A stretch of 64,000 bases of DNA. Origin: Chrysoperla carnea. Taxonomy: Eukaryota; Arthropoda; Insecta; Neuroptera; Chrysopidae. A program made the position numbers and the translations under genes. Each line of letters begins with the position of its first letter. Position 1 is the first letter of the stretch. Below, piece by piece: positions 46,467-54,744 of this stretch. The notes under the pieces were generated by a model. The model was not told where the DNA came from. It saw only the letters and a program-made list of their open reading frames with translations, and ran no database searches. The stretch is from assembly GCF_905475395.1 (NCBI RefSeq), contig NC_058342.1, positions 27,934,640-27,998,639 on the forward strand, given 5' to 3'.

Positions 46467-49400
46467 ATGGATTGTGGTATTGAGCTAAGTGGGCAGATAG
46501 TGAAAAAAATGGGGAAAGTTGTGAATATATTAAAAAGGACAAATAATTTAAAAAATTTAGAAAAATGGCTCAAATACTGTTGTCTAAATATTCGTAATTT
46601 CAAAAAATTTCTAAAGAAATGTGCATGTGTTGGGGCAAAAAGCCATTTGGAAGCTTGTATTTTTACAATGATAAGCTTTCGCGAACAAATCAAATCATTT
46701 TTACATAAGGGCGGTAGTTATGTCAATGGGAAAAAAGTTCGTGGAATGAAGTGGGAAGACATCGAGTCAGCATTCGAAAGCCGTTTAAGGACAAGTGTAA
46801 TAGTAAATTTAATTTACAAAGAACCTAAATTTTTTTTGAAGGACGCTGTAATGATGTTTAGTACGCGAATCAAAAACATTTTAAACCGTTTTGAATTTAT
46901 AAAAGTGAATACATCATTATGTTGTCAGTTTGTTAAGCTTATTGATAACGAAAATGTATCTTCAATGAAATTTTTTAATACAAAGAATGTAATAATCGAT
47001 CGTCAAACAGATCTAAAAAAATGGTTTTTGGTGAATGTCAAGGAGCCACTTTTAGCAGAATTGGAAGAATTTCAAGAACGCGATAGTGGATGGGCATTAA
47101 GGGACATAGTTAATTTAAGAATACATATAAACAAATGTCAATTATTAAGAGGCTCATCATACATAGAATTACCAAAATGTATTAAAGCGAAACATGCCTG
47201 TGTGAATGTTCAAAATAATGATGGAGCATGCTTTGCATGGGCAGTAACTTCAGCCCTATATCCAGTAAGAGAGCATTCAAACAGAATGAGCTCATATCCA
47301 CACTATTCGAACGTTTTGAAATTAAAAGGTATTAGCTTTCCAATGACAATAAAACAAGTCCCCAAATTTGAAAAATTAAATGGGTTAAGTATAAATGTAT
47401 ATATTTTGAAATTGTGTAAAAAAGGGAAATATAGTGTTGAGCCAGTGTTTCTAACATCAAAAAAACAATCAATTCATATTAATCTGTTAATGATACAAAA
47501 TATTTATTTAGAAGATCATGATGACAATTTTGATTTTGATAGTATCAAGCATGATAATGATGATATAAATATTAAATATCATTTTTGTTGGATAAAGAAT
47601 TTATCAAGACTCATATCAAGACAAATGAGTAAACATAAAGGGGCAATATATATATGTGATCGATGTCAACAATATTTTGTGTCTGAAATAAAATTAAAAA
47701 AACATAGTGAAGAATGTGGAGAGTATAATAAATGTAAAGTTGTTTTACCAGCTCCAGATAAAAAAATAATGAAATTTAAAAACTTTGCAAATAAAGAGCG
47801 TACAGTCATTGCTGTTTATGTTGACTTTGAGTGTATCTTAGCGCCCATAGACAAATGTGTTGGTAAAAAAGCAAAATGCTATCAAAAACATATTGCTTAC
47901 AGTGTTGGATACTATGTGTGTTGTACATATAAAAATGAACTAAATTATTATAAATCATACAGAGGTGAAAATTGTGAAAGATGGCTTGCAATGGAACTGA
48001 AAACTTTAGCGGACAAAGTTAATGAAACAATTGAAAATCCTGTACCAATGATCAAATTAAATGCTAGTGAAAAAGAAAAAATTAAAATGGTAACTAATTG
48101 TCATATTTGTGGGGAGCCTCTCTCTGCTACGGATCGAGTTTTAGATCATAATCATTTCACAGGCGCGTTTAGGGGAGTAGCCCATTCGGATTGTAATTTA
48201 AATTACCATGAATCCCATACTATACCAATTGTATTCCATAATCTTAGTGGATATGATGCGCATTTAATTATAGAAGAGATAGCTACAGCCTTTAAAGGTA
48301 GTATTAGTTTAATACCTCTGACAAAAGAAAACTATATTTCTTTCATAAAACAGGTGACAGGTACAAAAATCAAATTAAAATTTATAGATTCATTTCGATT
48401 TTTAAGCGCATCGTTAGAAAATTTAGCAGCACTTCTTAGCGAGTATAAAATATTGTATAAAAATTGTTTTGATGGTGATAATGATAAATTTAAATTACTA
48501 ACGCGAAAGGGTGTATTCCCATATGATTATATAAGCGATTTAACTAAATTAGATGAACAATCTCTACCATCAATTGATATGTTTTTTAGTACTTTAACTG
48601 ATTCAAAAATTTCAATTGATGAATACAGACATGCTCAAAATGTGTGGAAAGCCTTTAATATACAAACCTTGGGTGAATATAGTGATTTATATTTAAAAAC
48701 AGATGTTTTATTACTTGCTGATATTTTTGAAAATTTTCGCGATATGTGCTTGGAAAAATACCTCTTAGACCCCTGCCATTATTATACTTTACCTGGGCTA
48801 ACCTGGCAGGCAATGTTAAAATATACGAAAGTCGAATTAGAATTACTAACTGATATTGATATGATAATGTTTGTGGAGCAAGGTACTCGGGGTGGATTAA
48901 GCCAATGCAGTAATCGATATGCTAAAGCAAATAATAAATATATGTCAAATTATGATTGTAATAAAAAGAGTGAATATTTAATGTATTGGGATGTGAATGG
49001 TATGTATGCTTGGGCAATGCAACAGTGTCTCCCATTAAAGAATTTTCAATGGTGTACTGATACGGATATTGATGTAAAGTCTATACCAGATGATAATCCA
49101 GAAGGGTACATTTTTGAAGTTGATTTAAAATATCCAGATGATATACATGATATCCATAATGATCTTCCCATGTGTCCCACTCACGAAAAGCCTCCGGGGG
49201 GGAAAAGTAAAAAGCTTATTGCAACATTGTACGATAAGAAAAAATATATTTTGCATTATAGAAATTTAAAACAGTGTTTAAAATATGGGTTGGTTTTGGA
49301 AAAAGTACATCGTATATTAAAATTTGATCAGTCAGCATGGCTCAAACCATATATCGATTTGAATATAAAAATGAGAGCTGAAGCAAAGAGCAATTTTGAA

Positions 49401-50207
49401 AAAAATTTGTACAAGTTAATGAACAATGCTGTGTTTGGGAAAACTATGGAAAATATTCGAAAAAGAAGGGTAGTAAAATTACGTACACGATGGTTTGGTC
49501 GATATGGTGTAAAAGTATTGATTGCTAAGCCGAATTTTTATAATCGTACAATATTTAGTGAAAATTTAGTAGCAATTGAAATGAAAAATCTATCTTTATA
49601 TTTCAATAGACCGATTATTGTGGGAATGGCTACTTTAGATATTGCAAAAACCTGTTTCAATGATTTTCATTATGGTTATGTGAAACCAAAATTTGGGGAT
49701 AAGGCTAAAGGATTATACACTGATACGGACTCAATAATCTATAGCATTGAGACCGATGACATATATGAGATTAAGAAAGCAGATATAGATAGATTTGATA
49801 CAAGCGATTATGAACCGAATAATATTTATGGTATGCCATTAGTTAACAAAAAAGTGTCTGGATTAATGAAGGATGAATTAAATGGAAAGATTATGACTGA
49901 GTTTATTGGATTAAGAGCAAAAATGTATGCCTATAAGATTGATAATGATAATGAAAATATTGTGAAAAAGATAAAAGGTATTAAGAGAGATGTTGTAAAA
50001 AATCAAATAACTTTTGAAGATTATTATGAGTGTTTGAATAAATCAAAAATTAAAGTTACATCACAAAAATGTATACGTTCATTTAAACATAAATTGTATA
50101 GTATTGAAGAGAGTAAGGTAGCGTTAAGCGGAAATGATGATAAGAGATGTATGATTGATGGTAGTTTTGATACATATGCATGGGGTCATTATAAATTAAG
50201 AAACTAA
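46467..50207 (+). CDS. family B DNA polymerase, protein-primed type (Polinton pPolB), 1246 aa
   Basis: Expected to replicate the element from its terminal repeats. Exonuclease motifs: DFE near D453 (VYVDFECIL), N592...YD (FHNLSGYDAH), and YLKTDV with D746. Polymerase motif A is YWDVNGMYAW (D842), motif B KLMNNAVFGKTMEN (about 983-996), and motif C YTDTDS (D1086, D1088). Before the exonuclease, residues about 95-330 carry the long arthropod-Polinton N-terminal region with the NNDGACFAWAV block (C255), which resembles an OTU-like cysteine-protease-type fold by recall. A C2H2-like finger CDRC...H is near 397-417. A CHIC/HNHF cluster (C545 onward) resembles an endonuclease VII-type zinc/HNH patch between exonuclease motifs I and II. 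The start is the first ATG, after a TATA-like box. Full-length, no stop. Confidence 0.95.
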   Translation: MDCGIELSGQIVKKMGKVVNILKRTNNLKNLEKWLKYCCLNIRNFKKFLKKCACVGAKSHLEACIFTMISFREQIKSFLHKGGSYVNGKKVRGMKWEDIESAFESRLRTSVIVNLIYKEPKFFLKDAVMMFSTRIKNILNRFEFIKVNTSLCCQFVKLIDNENVSSMKFFNTKNVIIDRQTDLKKWFLVNVKEPLLAELEEFQERDSGWALRDIVNLRIHINKCQLLRGSSYIELPKCIKAKHACVNVQNNDGACFAWAVTSALYPVREHSNRMSSYPHYSNVLKLKGISFPMTIKQVPKFEKLNGLSINVYILKLCKKGKYSVEPVFLTSKKQSIHINLLMIQNIYLEDHDDNFDFDSIKHDNDDINIKYHFCWIKNLSRLISRQMSKHKGAIYICDRCQQYFVSEIKLKKHSEECGEYNKCKVVLPAPDKKIMKFKNFANKERTVIAVYVDFECILAPIDKCVGKKAKCYQKHIAYSVGYYVCCTYKNELNYYKSYRGENCERWLAMELKTLADKVNETIENPVPMIKLNASEKEKIKMVTNCHICGEPLSATDRVLDHNHFTGAFRGVAHSDCNLNYHESHTIPIVFHNLSGYDAHLIIEEIATAFKGSISLIPLTKENYISFIKQVTGTKIKLKFIDSFRFLSASLENLAALLSEYKILYKNCFDGDNDKFKLLTRKGVFPYDYISDLTKLDEQSLPSIDMFFSTLTDSKISIDEYRHAQNVWKAFNIQTLGEYSDLYLKTDVLLLADIFENFRDMCLEKYLLDPCHYYTLPGLTWQAMLKYTKVELELLTDIDMIMFVEQGTRGGLSQCSNRYAKANNKYMSNYDCNKKSEYLMYWDVNGMYAWAMQQCLPLKNFQWCTDTDIDVKSIPDDNPEGYIFEVDLKYPDDIHDIHNDLPMCPTHEKPPGGKSKKLIATLYDKKKYILHYRNLKQCLKYGLVLEKVHRILKFDQSAWLKPYIDLNIKMRAEAKSNFEKNLYKLMNNAVFGKTMENIRKRRVVKLRTRWFGRYGVKVLIAKPNFYNRTIFSENLVAIEMKNLSLYFNRPIIVGMATLDIAKTCFNDFHYGYVKPKFGDKAKGLYTDTDSIIYSIETDDIYEIKKADIDRFDTSDYEPNNIYGMPLVNKKVSGLMKDELNGKIMTEFIGLRAKMYAYKIDNDNENIVKKIKGIKRDVVKNQITFEDYYECLNKSKIKVTSQKCIRSFKHKLYSIEESKVALSGNDDKRCMIDGSFDTYAWGHYKLRN

Positions 50208-50247
50208 AAAATATTATTGATTATTAATTATTTATGTATATATTGAT

Positions 50248-50253
50248 AATAAA
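50248..50253 (+). terminator. polyadenylation signal after the polymerase gene
   Basis: AATAAA 41 nt after the stop codon. Confidence 0.55.
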
Positions 50254-50395
50254 TTTTTTTTGATTTTACAATGTAATTTTATTTCTTTTAATTAAAAATT
50301 GTAAGTAAAGTCATTTATCTTCAAAAAAACTTATTGTGGTTTTGTAAAAAGTCGTGTGGCGGATATACTAATCAGGTCAAAGTAGCGTTTAAGAA

Positions 50396-50405
50396 GTATA
50401 TAAGC
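50396..50405 (+). promoter_or_regulatory. TATA-like box for the 96-aa gene
   Basis: AGTATATAAGC about 60-70 nt before the ATG at 50467. Confidence 0.45.
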
Positions 50406-50466
50406 TTGAATTTCTTTAGCCCCATATTCATTTTTTGTAGTATTCAAAATTAAAATTTTTACAAAA

Positions 50467-50757
50467 ATGGCAAAACTGAGTGTAAGTTTTAAAATAGTTA
50501 ACAAGCGAGTGACGGAGGCTAAAATTTTTAAAGATAATGTACCAATGGGACATTGGTACATTAAAAATTATTGGCGTTTAAAAATTTTTGGTGGATGGCA
50601 GAATGAGTGCACTTTGGTGCACTTTATAAATAAATTGGATAGTATAATGGAGTACGAAAAAACGACAACTATTTATGTGGACAAACATGATGATTACATG
50701 TTATGTAAAAAATTGTTGAAAAGTTCACATAATGTTAATGTTGAATGGATTCTATAA
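50467..50757 (+). CDS. Polinton protein of unknown function, 96 aa
   Basis: Short intact frame starting at an ATG (context AAAAATGG) and preceded by its own TATA-like box. The protein has aromatic-rich strands (GHWYIKNYWRLKIFGGW) and a basic helix near the end (CKKLLKSS), and ends VEWIL. No signal peptide or membrane span. I do not recognise the family. Its position between the polymerase and the convergent integrase, together with the promoter signal, supports a real gene. Confidence 0.55.
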   Translation: MAKLSVSFKIVNKRVTEAKIFKDNVPMGHWYIKNYWRLKIFGGWQNECTLVHFINKLDSIMEYEKTTTIYVDKHDDYMLCKKLLKSSHNVNVEWIL

Positions 50758-51045
50758 ATATTTTTTTTGATTGACCAACGACGTTTCTACACCATCTATA
50801 TAATTTTTGTAATTGATACATTTATCATGGACTCTGTGGTGTGGAAGCTAGTGGAATATAATTTAACAGGTTGATTCCGTATTCAGCATTGAGTGGAAAG
50901 TGGAATGGATTTAGAATATTTATGTGGAATTGATGAATGGTTTTTTTAATATAAAAAAAACAAATGTAAATATTTATTGTATTTTTTATTTATTAGTGAA
51001 AAAAAAAATTAAAACATATTTGTTTTTAATATAAAAAAAGTTTTT
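50758..51045. other. convergent intergenic region
   Basis: Lies between the 96-aa gene (plus) and the integrase gene (minus). AT-rich, with no further structure seen. Confidence 0.6.
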
Positions 51046-51996
51046 TTATTTAACAATATCGATTTTATTTACCCACGAATCAAAATCCTTAGAGTATCCT
51101 AACCATCGAACGAACGCCTTATTCTTTTGACGTTTTAGAATTTTCTCCACTAAGAAGATGTTGGGATATTTTACTTTTTGTAGTTCGAATTCATAAAATC
51201 CACCAAGAATTTCAGCTCCATTGGTATCGTTAAGAAGGTAAGTTACAGGATTAGTGTTTCGAATTTTTCTTATTTGAAATATTTCAGCGGTCCATGATGG
51301 TAGGTAGCCTTTGTCAAACAATGATTTATATTTAGAAATTCTAACATAATCATTGATTTTAAACTTTGGTCGATCGGTGATTTTAATATTATTGTAGATG
51401 GTGGAGAGAAGCATTTTTTCATTAGACGCATTAACATCACATGGCTTCATTTTTATAGTACGATGATATTTTTGATTGTAGTTAGTAATCAATGATGAGA
51501 TAAGATTCACCCATTTATATGATCCATTTAAACTGAATTGTTTCCACATTTGCTCCTTTATAGTCCGATTGAACCGCTCAACAATTGCTGCTTTTATTGT
51601 GCTAAATGTTGAATAATGATTTATTCCATATTTTTCCATTAAACTATGAAATTTTTTATTGAAAAATTCCTTACCATCATCTGTTTGGAGATTTTTCGGT
51701 ATACGTCCTTGTTGAAAAATTTTAGTCATAGCATTACAAACCGCTTCACTACTTTTATTTTTGATGGGTGTGGCCCAGGCGTATTTAGAAAATGAATCAA
51801 TAACCGTAAGCAAATATTTGTATCCACTATTTTCTTTAGCATATGAACCCATTTCAACTAAGTCCGCTTGCCATAAATCATCCAGACCTTTTATAATTAC
51901 TCTTCTCCGTTTAAAATTCTTACGTGCAGGTTTATGGAGTTCGTTGACAACTTGTTGCTTCTTAGATATCATATTCGATGAGTTTTTCATTGTCAT
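51046..51996 (-). CDS. retroviral-type integrase with C-terminal chromodomain (Polinton INT), 316 aa
   Basis: Catalyses insertion of the element ends into the host chromosome, making the 6-bp duplication seen at both flanks. Catalytic DDE residues: D45 (WQADLVEM), D106 (LQTDDGKEF) and E140 (IVERFNRT), with 33 residues between the last two, in an RNase H-fold core (about 38-180). The basic N-terminus (KPARKNFKRRR) lacks the HHCC zinc fold of retroviral integrases. Residues about 279-316 (NIFLVEKILKR...FVRWLGY...SWV) form a chromodomain, known in other integrases to guide insertion to marked chromatin. The start codon lies 35 nt inside the end of the coiled-coil gene. The stop TAA sits within an AATAAA (minus strand, 51050-51045). 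Confidence 0.93.
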   Translation of the reverse strand: MTMKNSSNMISKKQQVVNELHKPARKNFKRRRVIIKGLDDLWQADLVEMGSYAKENSGYKYLLTVIDSFSKYAWATPIKNKSSEAVCNAMTKIFQQGRIPKNLQTDDGKEFFNKKFHSLMEKYGINHYSTFSTIKAAIVERFNRTIKEQMWKQFSLNGSYKWVNLISSLITNYNQKYHRTIKMKPCDVNASNEKMLLSTIYNNIKITDRPKFKINDYVRISKYKSLFDKGYLPSWTAEIFQIRKIRNTNPVTYLLNDTNGAEILGGFYEFELQKVKYPNIFLVEKILKRQKNKAFVRWLGYSKDFDSWVNKIDIVK

Positions 51997-52450
51997 TTAA
52001 TAACTTTATATTTTTATTAAATTTAGTTATATATGTAAGCCACTTTTGCTCAATAAGTTTTTCAACATCCGCTCTTAGCTTTTTCACATTTTCATCATCT
52101 TTTAGCTCAATCGATCTTTTAAGAACCTCTAAGCTTTTATCAAATTGTGCAAATAAATTATGAACGCTATTATCGAAATCACCCGTTATGGTTTTTTTAT
52201 AATCATGTACTTCTTTTGTCAACTCCCCCAATGAGTGTGAACTCGTATTCACTGTAGATGTTAATCCATTAAGTTTCACATACAAATTAGCTAGATTTTT
52301 AGCCATGACATCCAAATTGTCTGTTAGTGCAGTAATTTTTTCATTTGTTTTAAGTAGATATTGTTTGAGAGTTTTTATTTCAGAATTAGCTCGAAGTATA
52401 GTTGATGAAGCAGCCGATCTGCTTGAACGCCCAAACTTATCAACACTCAT
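51962..52450 (-). CDS. Polinton coiled-coil protein, unknown function, 162 aa
   Basis: Intact frame with heptad-like hydrophobic spacing over most of its length (about residues 20-60 and 100-160), rich in lysine, leucine, asparagine and serine, and a short basic N-terminus (FGRSSRSAASS). No catalytic motif seen. A minus-strand TATAAATA lies 36-43 nt upstream. It overlaps the integrase start by 35 nt on the same strand, so the two may share a transcript. It could be an assembly or scaffold component; that is only a guess from its shape. Confidence 0.65.
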   Translation of the reverse strand: MSVDKFGRSSRSAASSTILRANSEIKTLKQYLLKTNEKITALTDNLDVMAKNLANLYVKLNGLTSTVNTSSHSLGELTKEVHDYKKTITGDFDNSVHNLFAQFDKSLEVLKRSIELKDDENVKKLRADVEKLIEQKWLTYITKFNKNIKLLNDNEKLIEYDI

Positions 52451-52485
52451 ATTGATTGTGATGGTGATGAGTGATTGGAGCTTGA

Positions 52486-52493
52486 TATTTATA
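52486..52493 (-). promoter_or_regulatory. TATA box for the coiled-coil (and integrase?) gene
   Basis: TATAAATA on the minus strand, overlapping the last codons of the DUF8207-like gene (stop at 52489-52491) and 36-43 nt before the ATG at 52450. Confidence 0.5.
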
Positions 52494-53523
52494 CAATAAT
52501 GTCGGCTTCATATAATTCCTCGAGTATACTCAATATTTCGCTTTGCACATTTGAATGACCTGCGTGTTGGGCTGCAATAAGGACCTTAAGGCGCTGGCAA
52601 AGTTCATTTACGTCGTTCCAGTAGGTGTAATGGACATTATCAGTGAGTTGCATTAAGCCCAAGCCTTCTATTTTCCCATCATTATTATCGTCAGTAGTAG
52701 TTTTAAATCTTTTCCGACTAATTGGTGGTTTGGTAATCGCCGTTGCCGGCTTTTTTTTTTGATTGTTGATGTTTGGAAACATTGGTTTAATAATATGATT
52801 ATACTTGTAACTTTTACTCGATTTTAATTGTAGATTTTCATCATTTTTATGTCTGTGTGCATTTGTTGTTCTCAAAATAAAACCATACTTGATTAGATCT
52901 TCTTGATTGTACAAATCTTCGTCGGGTTTCTTCATAAATAGCAATTCGTATAGACCGCGAGTACCTTTGTACGATGTCTCTCCAATTTCTAAATTATTAT
53001 TGTGTATATGTAACTCAGAATTACCAATATACCATTTACCGTCTTCCCAGCGTGGTCCAAAAGTATGATCGATAGCATTATTTGTGGTGAGCGTACGTTT
53101 TAGATATTCTCCCGCTATATCACCAAAATCTTCATTTTTTGAAAAAAAATTTTCAAGTTCTACATATCCCTGAGCTTTAGGTTGACTCATCAGCCTTCTA
53201 GCCGCTAATTGGGCTGATTCACGACGAACGGGCGTTGTTTGAAAAACTTCATCATTGTCTGAATCTAGCATTAATGGTGTTTTTACCATTTCATATGGAG
53301 GTGTTATGGTTTCTTTTTTAGGTGGTGTCTCCACATTTTTTATATCCAATTTTTTCTTTTTTTCTTTAATTTCTGTTACAATCTCTTCCAACGGTGCGGT
53401 AATTGGTTTCAAGCTTGTTTTAACTAAAAGATCAGATTCAATTTTTCCACTCTTAATTTGTTTATACTTTTCTCGAATTGATTTCGATGCTTTAATTATA
53501 TTTTTTGTAAGCTGTTCATCCAT
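52489..53523 (-). CDS. Polinton DUF8207-like protein, 344 aa
   Basis: Resembles a protein family that I recall from arthropod Polintons under the Pfam label DUF8207. The marks are a DHTFGPRWEDGKWYIG block (about 160 residues in), then SYKGTRGLYELLF, and a C-terminal YWNDVNELCQRL...IAAQHAGHSN...ILEELYEA block. The N-terminal third is lysine-rich and low complexity; KRKR-type basic patches near residue 270 may direct nuclear entry. I take the ATG at 53523 as the start; the open frame extends upstream only through a CA-microsatellite and has no other ATG. Function unknown; its presence in a virion gene set suggests a structural or regulatory role. Confidence 0.75.
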   Translation of the reverse strand: MDEQLTKNIIKASKSIREKYKQIKSGKIESDLLVKTSLKPITAPLEEIVTEIKEKKKKLDIKNVETPPKKETITPPYEMVKTPLMLDSDNDEVFQTTPVRRESAQLAARRLMSQPKAQGYVELENFFSKNEDFGDIAGEYLKRTLTTNNAIDHTFGPRWEDGKWYIGNSELHIHNNNLEIGETSYKGTRGLYELLFMKKPDEDLYNQEDLIKYGFILRTTNAHRHKNDENLQLKSSKSYKYNHIIKPMFPNINNQKKKPATAITKPPISRKRFKTTTDDNNDGKIEGLGLMQLTDNVHYTYWNDVNELCQRLKVLIAAQHAGHSNVQSEILSILEELYEADIIV

Positions 53524-53627
53524 TATTTTTTTGCGTTCACACACACACACACAAATGTAATGTGGGAGGGTAGTTGACCGTTTAACGGCTGATGATGAAA
53601 TGATTTATTTTTCCATGTAACACATCC

Positions 53628-53706
53628 GTTATAAACAGAGATCCGTTGACAACGAACGGAGGGCGTTGTTAACGGGGTGGTGTTATAAACAGACCTGTTA
53701 ACAACG
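53628..53706 (-). promoter_or_regulatory. repeated element upstream of the DUF8207-like gene
   Basis: GTTATAAACAGA.......GTTRACAACG occurs at 53628-53654 and 53682-53706, about 54 bp apart, in the only gap between two minus-strand genes. On the minus strand each holds GTTTATAAC, which could serve as a TATA box. Duplicated promoter element or binding site; inferred. Confidence 0.45.
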
Positions 53707-53749
53707 GGTATGATCGATGATCCGATATAAAAATAGAGCCGATGACAAC

Positions 53750-54532
53750 TTAAATCTGTATGAAAGTATCAAATCCATTACGATAACGTCCTTTATTAAT
53801 TTCACAATCCTTATCTATCACTAGAAATCCATATTTTTGTTTCCAACACTCCGCACACATACTTTTAAATGTATCAAATGACATATCAGTATTGATATGA
53901 TCATTGAATATATGACGTAAATTTAAATCATCCTGTTTGAACAAGATTAAATGATTACAGTTGTCTCTGATTAAGTGTTTTGGAATTGCTGTATATGATT
54001 GGGATAAATAGAGACAATCAATATCGTTATGACGTGACATTGAAAAATACAAACGAATATTATCTTGTTTATCGCAAGCAACATCATCAAATATAAATAT
54101 TGAATTCTTACGCGCCTCTTCCGGTGGTAATACATCACAGTTATTGGAGAATTCATAATAACCTAACCCTTTTACATTTTCCAAGATCTTCTTTAAATAT
54201 TGATATTTTGGCTGATGGAGAGACTTTGAATACACATAGACATTTTCAAATTTTAAACCATTTGGGTGTTCTAGGAGACTTATAACAACATTTGTTTTTC
54301 CTACAACAACAACAACAACAACAACATCAACAATAATAATAATAATAATAATAAAAATTGAAGAAAAAAAATATTATTGTTTTTTAAGAGTACCTGAATT
54401 TGAAGGACCACATAAAATTCCACGTATACTATTTGGTAACAATTCACCATGTTTCTTAACACGATCAGTTTTTGTATTTTCGAAATCGGCGTTTCGTATC
54501 GGTAAAACTATATTTTGTTTTATAAAACGCAT
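53750..54532 (-). CDS. genome-packaging ATPase (FtsK/HerA type, Polinton ATP), two exons, about 229 aa
   Basis: Expected to pump DNA into the capsid. Exon 1 is 54532-54394 and exon 2 is 54300-53750; the 93-bp gap begins GT and ends AG on the minus strand, and removing it keeps the frame with one codon split. The Walker A loop straddles the junction: its glycine-rich part (ILCGPSNS) ends exon 1, and the lysine-threonine opens exon 2. Walker B is FIFDDV, followed by SMSRHNDIDCLYLSQSY, typical of this family. The start is the ATG at 54532; upstream codons are open but have only TTG. Read without splicing, exon 1 meets a stop within seven codons. Alternative: a microsatellite insertion has broken the gene. 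Confidence 0.85.
54301..54393 (-). other. predicted 93-bp intron in the ATPase gene
   Basis: Minus strand: donor CAG|GTACTC, acceptor TTGTTGTAG|GA. The interior is a T-rich tract followed by (ATT)n and (GTT)n microsatellite. It restores a conserved P-loop, which makes a real intron likelier than damage. Confidence 0.75.
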
Positions 54533-54744
54533 TTTTTTTTTTGCGATCGAACTAATTCCATCAAGGTTGTACACGTAATGGGTCAACAGCTAGATGCCGG
54601 CTTCCAGCAGCTAGATGCCGGCTTCCATCATCCGGATTCTAACGCCAGATGGCAGCAGTGCGGTGGTGGGGGGGTTGACATTTTTTGTTATAATATATAT
54701 ATATATATATTTTATGATGCGAAAAAAAAAAATCAATAAATAAT
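54533..54744. promoter_or_regulatory. divergent promoter region between the ATPase and PLA2 genes
   Basis: 212 bp between divergent start codons. Contains two direct copies of CAGCTAGATGCCGGCTTCCA at 54587 and 54608 (21-bp period), a GC-rich patch with GGTGGGGGGG, and TATAATATATATATATATAT at about 54689-54711, 35-55 nt before the ATG at 54745. The small frame across it (54515-54739) is not a gene. Confidence 0.5.

Noticed and set aside
53524..53550. Longer N-terminus (MCVCERKK...) for the DUF8207-like protein
   Set aside because: Encoded by a CA microsatellite and starts at GTG; the ATG at 53523 is preferred.
53255..53560. 101-codon plus-strand frame
   Set aside because: Antisense shadow of the DUF8207-like gene.
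54533..54586. Extended N-terminus for the packaging ATPase
   Set aside because: Open but begins at TTG; the first ATG is at 54532.
54515..54739. 74-codon plus frame with repeated QQLDAGF
   Set aside because: The repeat is the 21-bp promoter duplication; the frame overlaps the ATPase start and a TA run.
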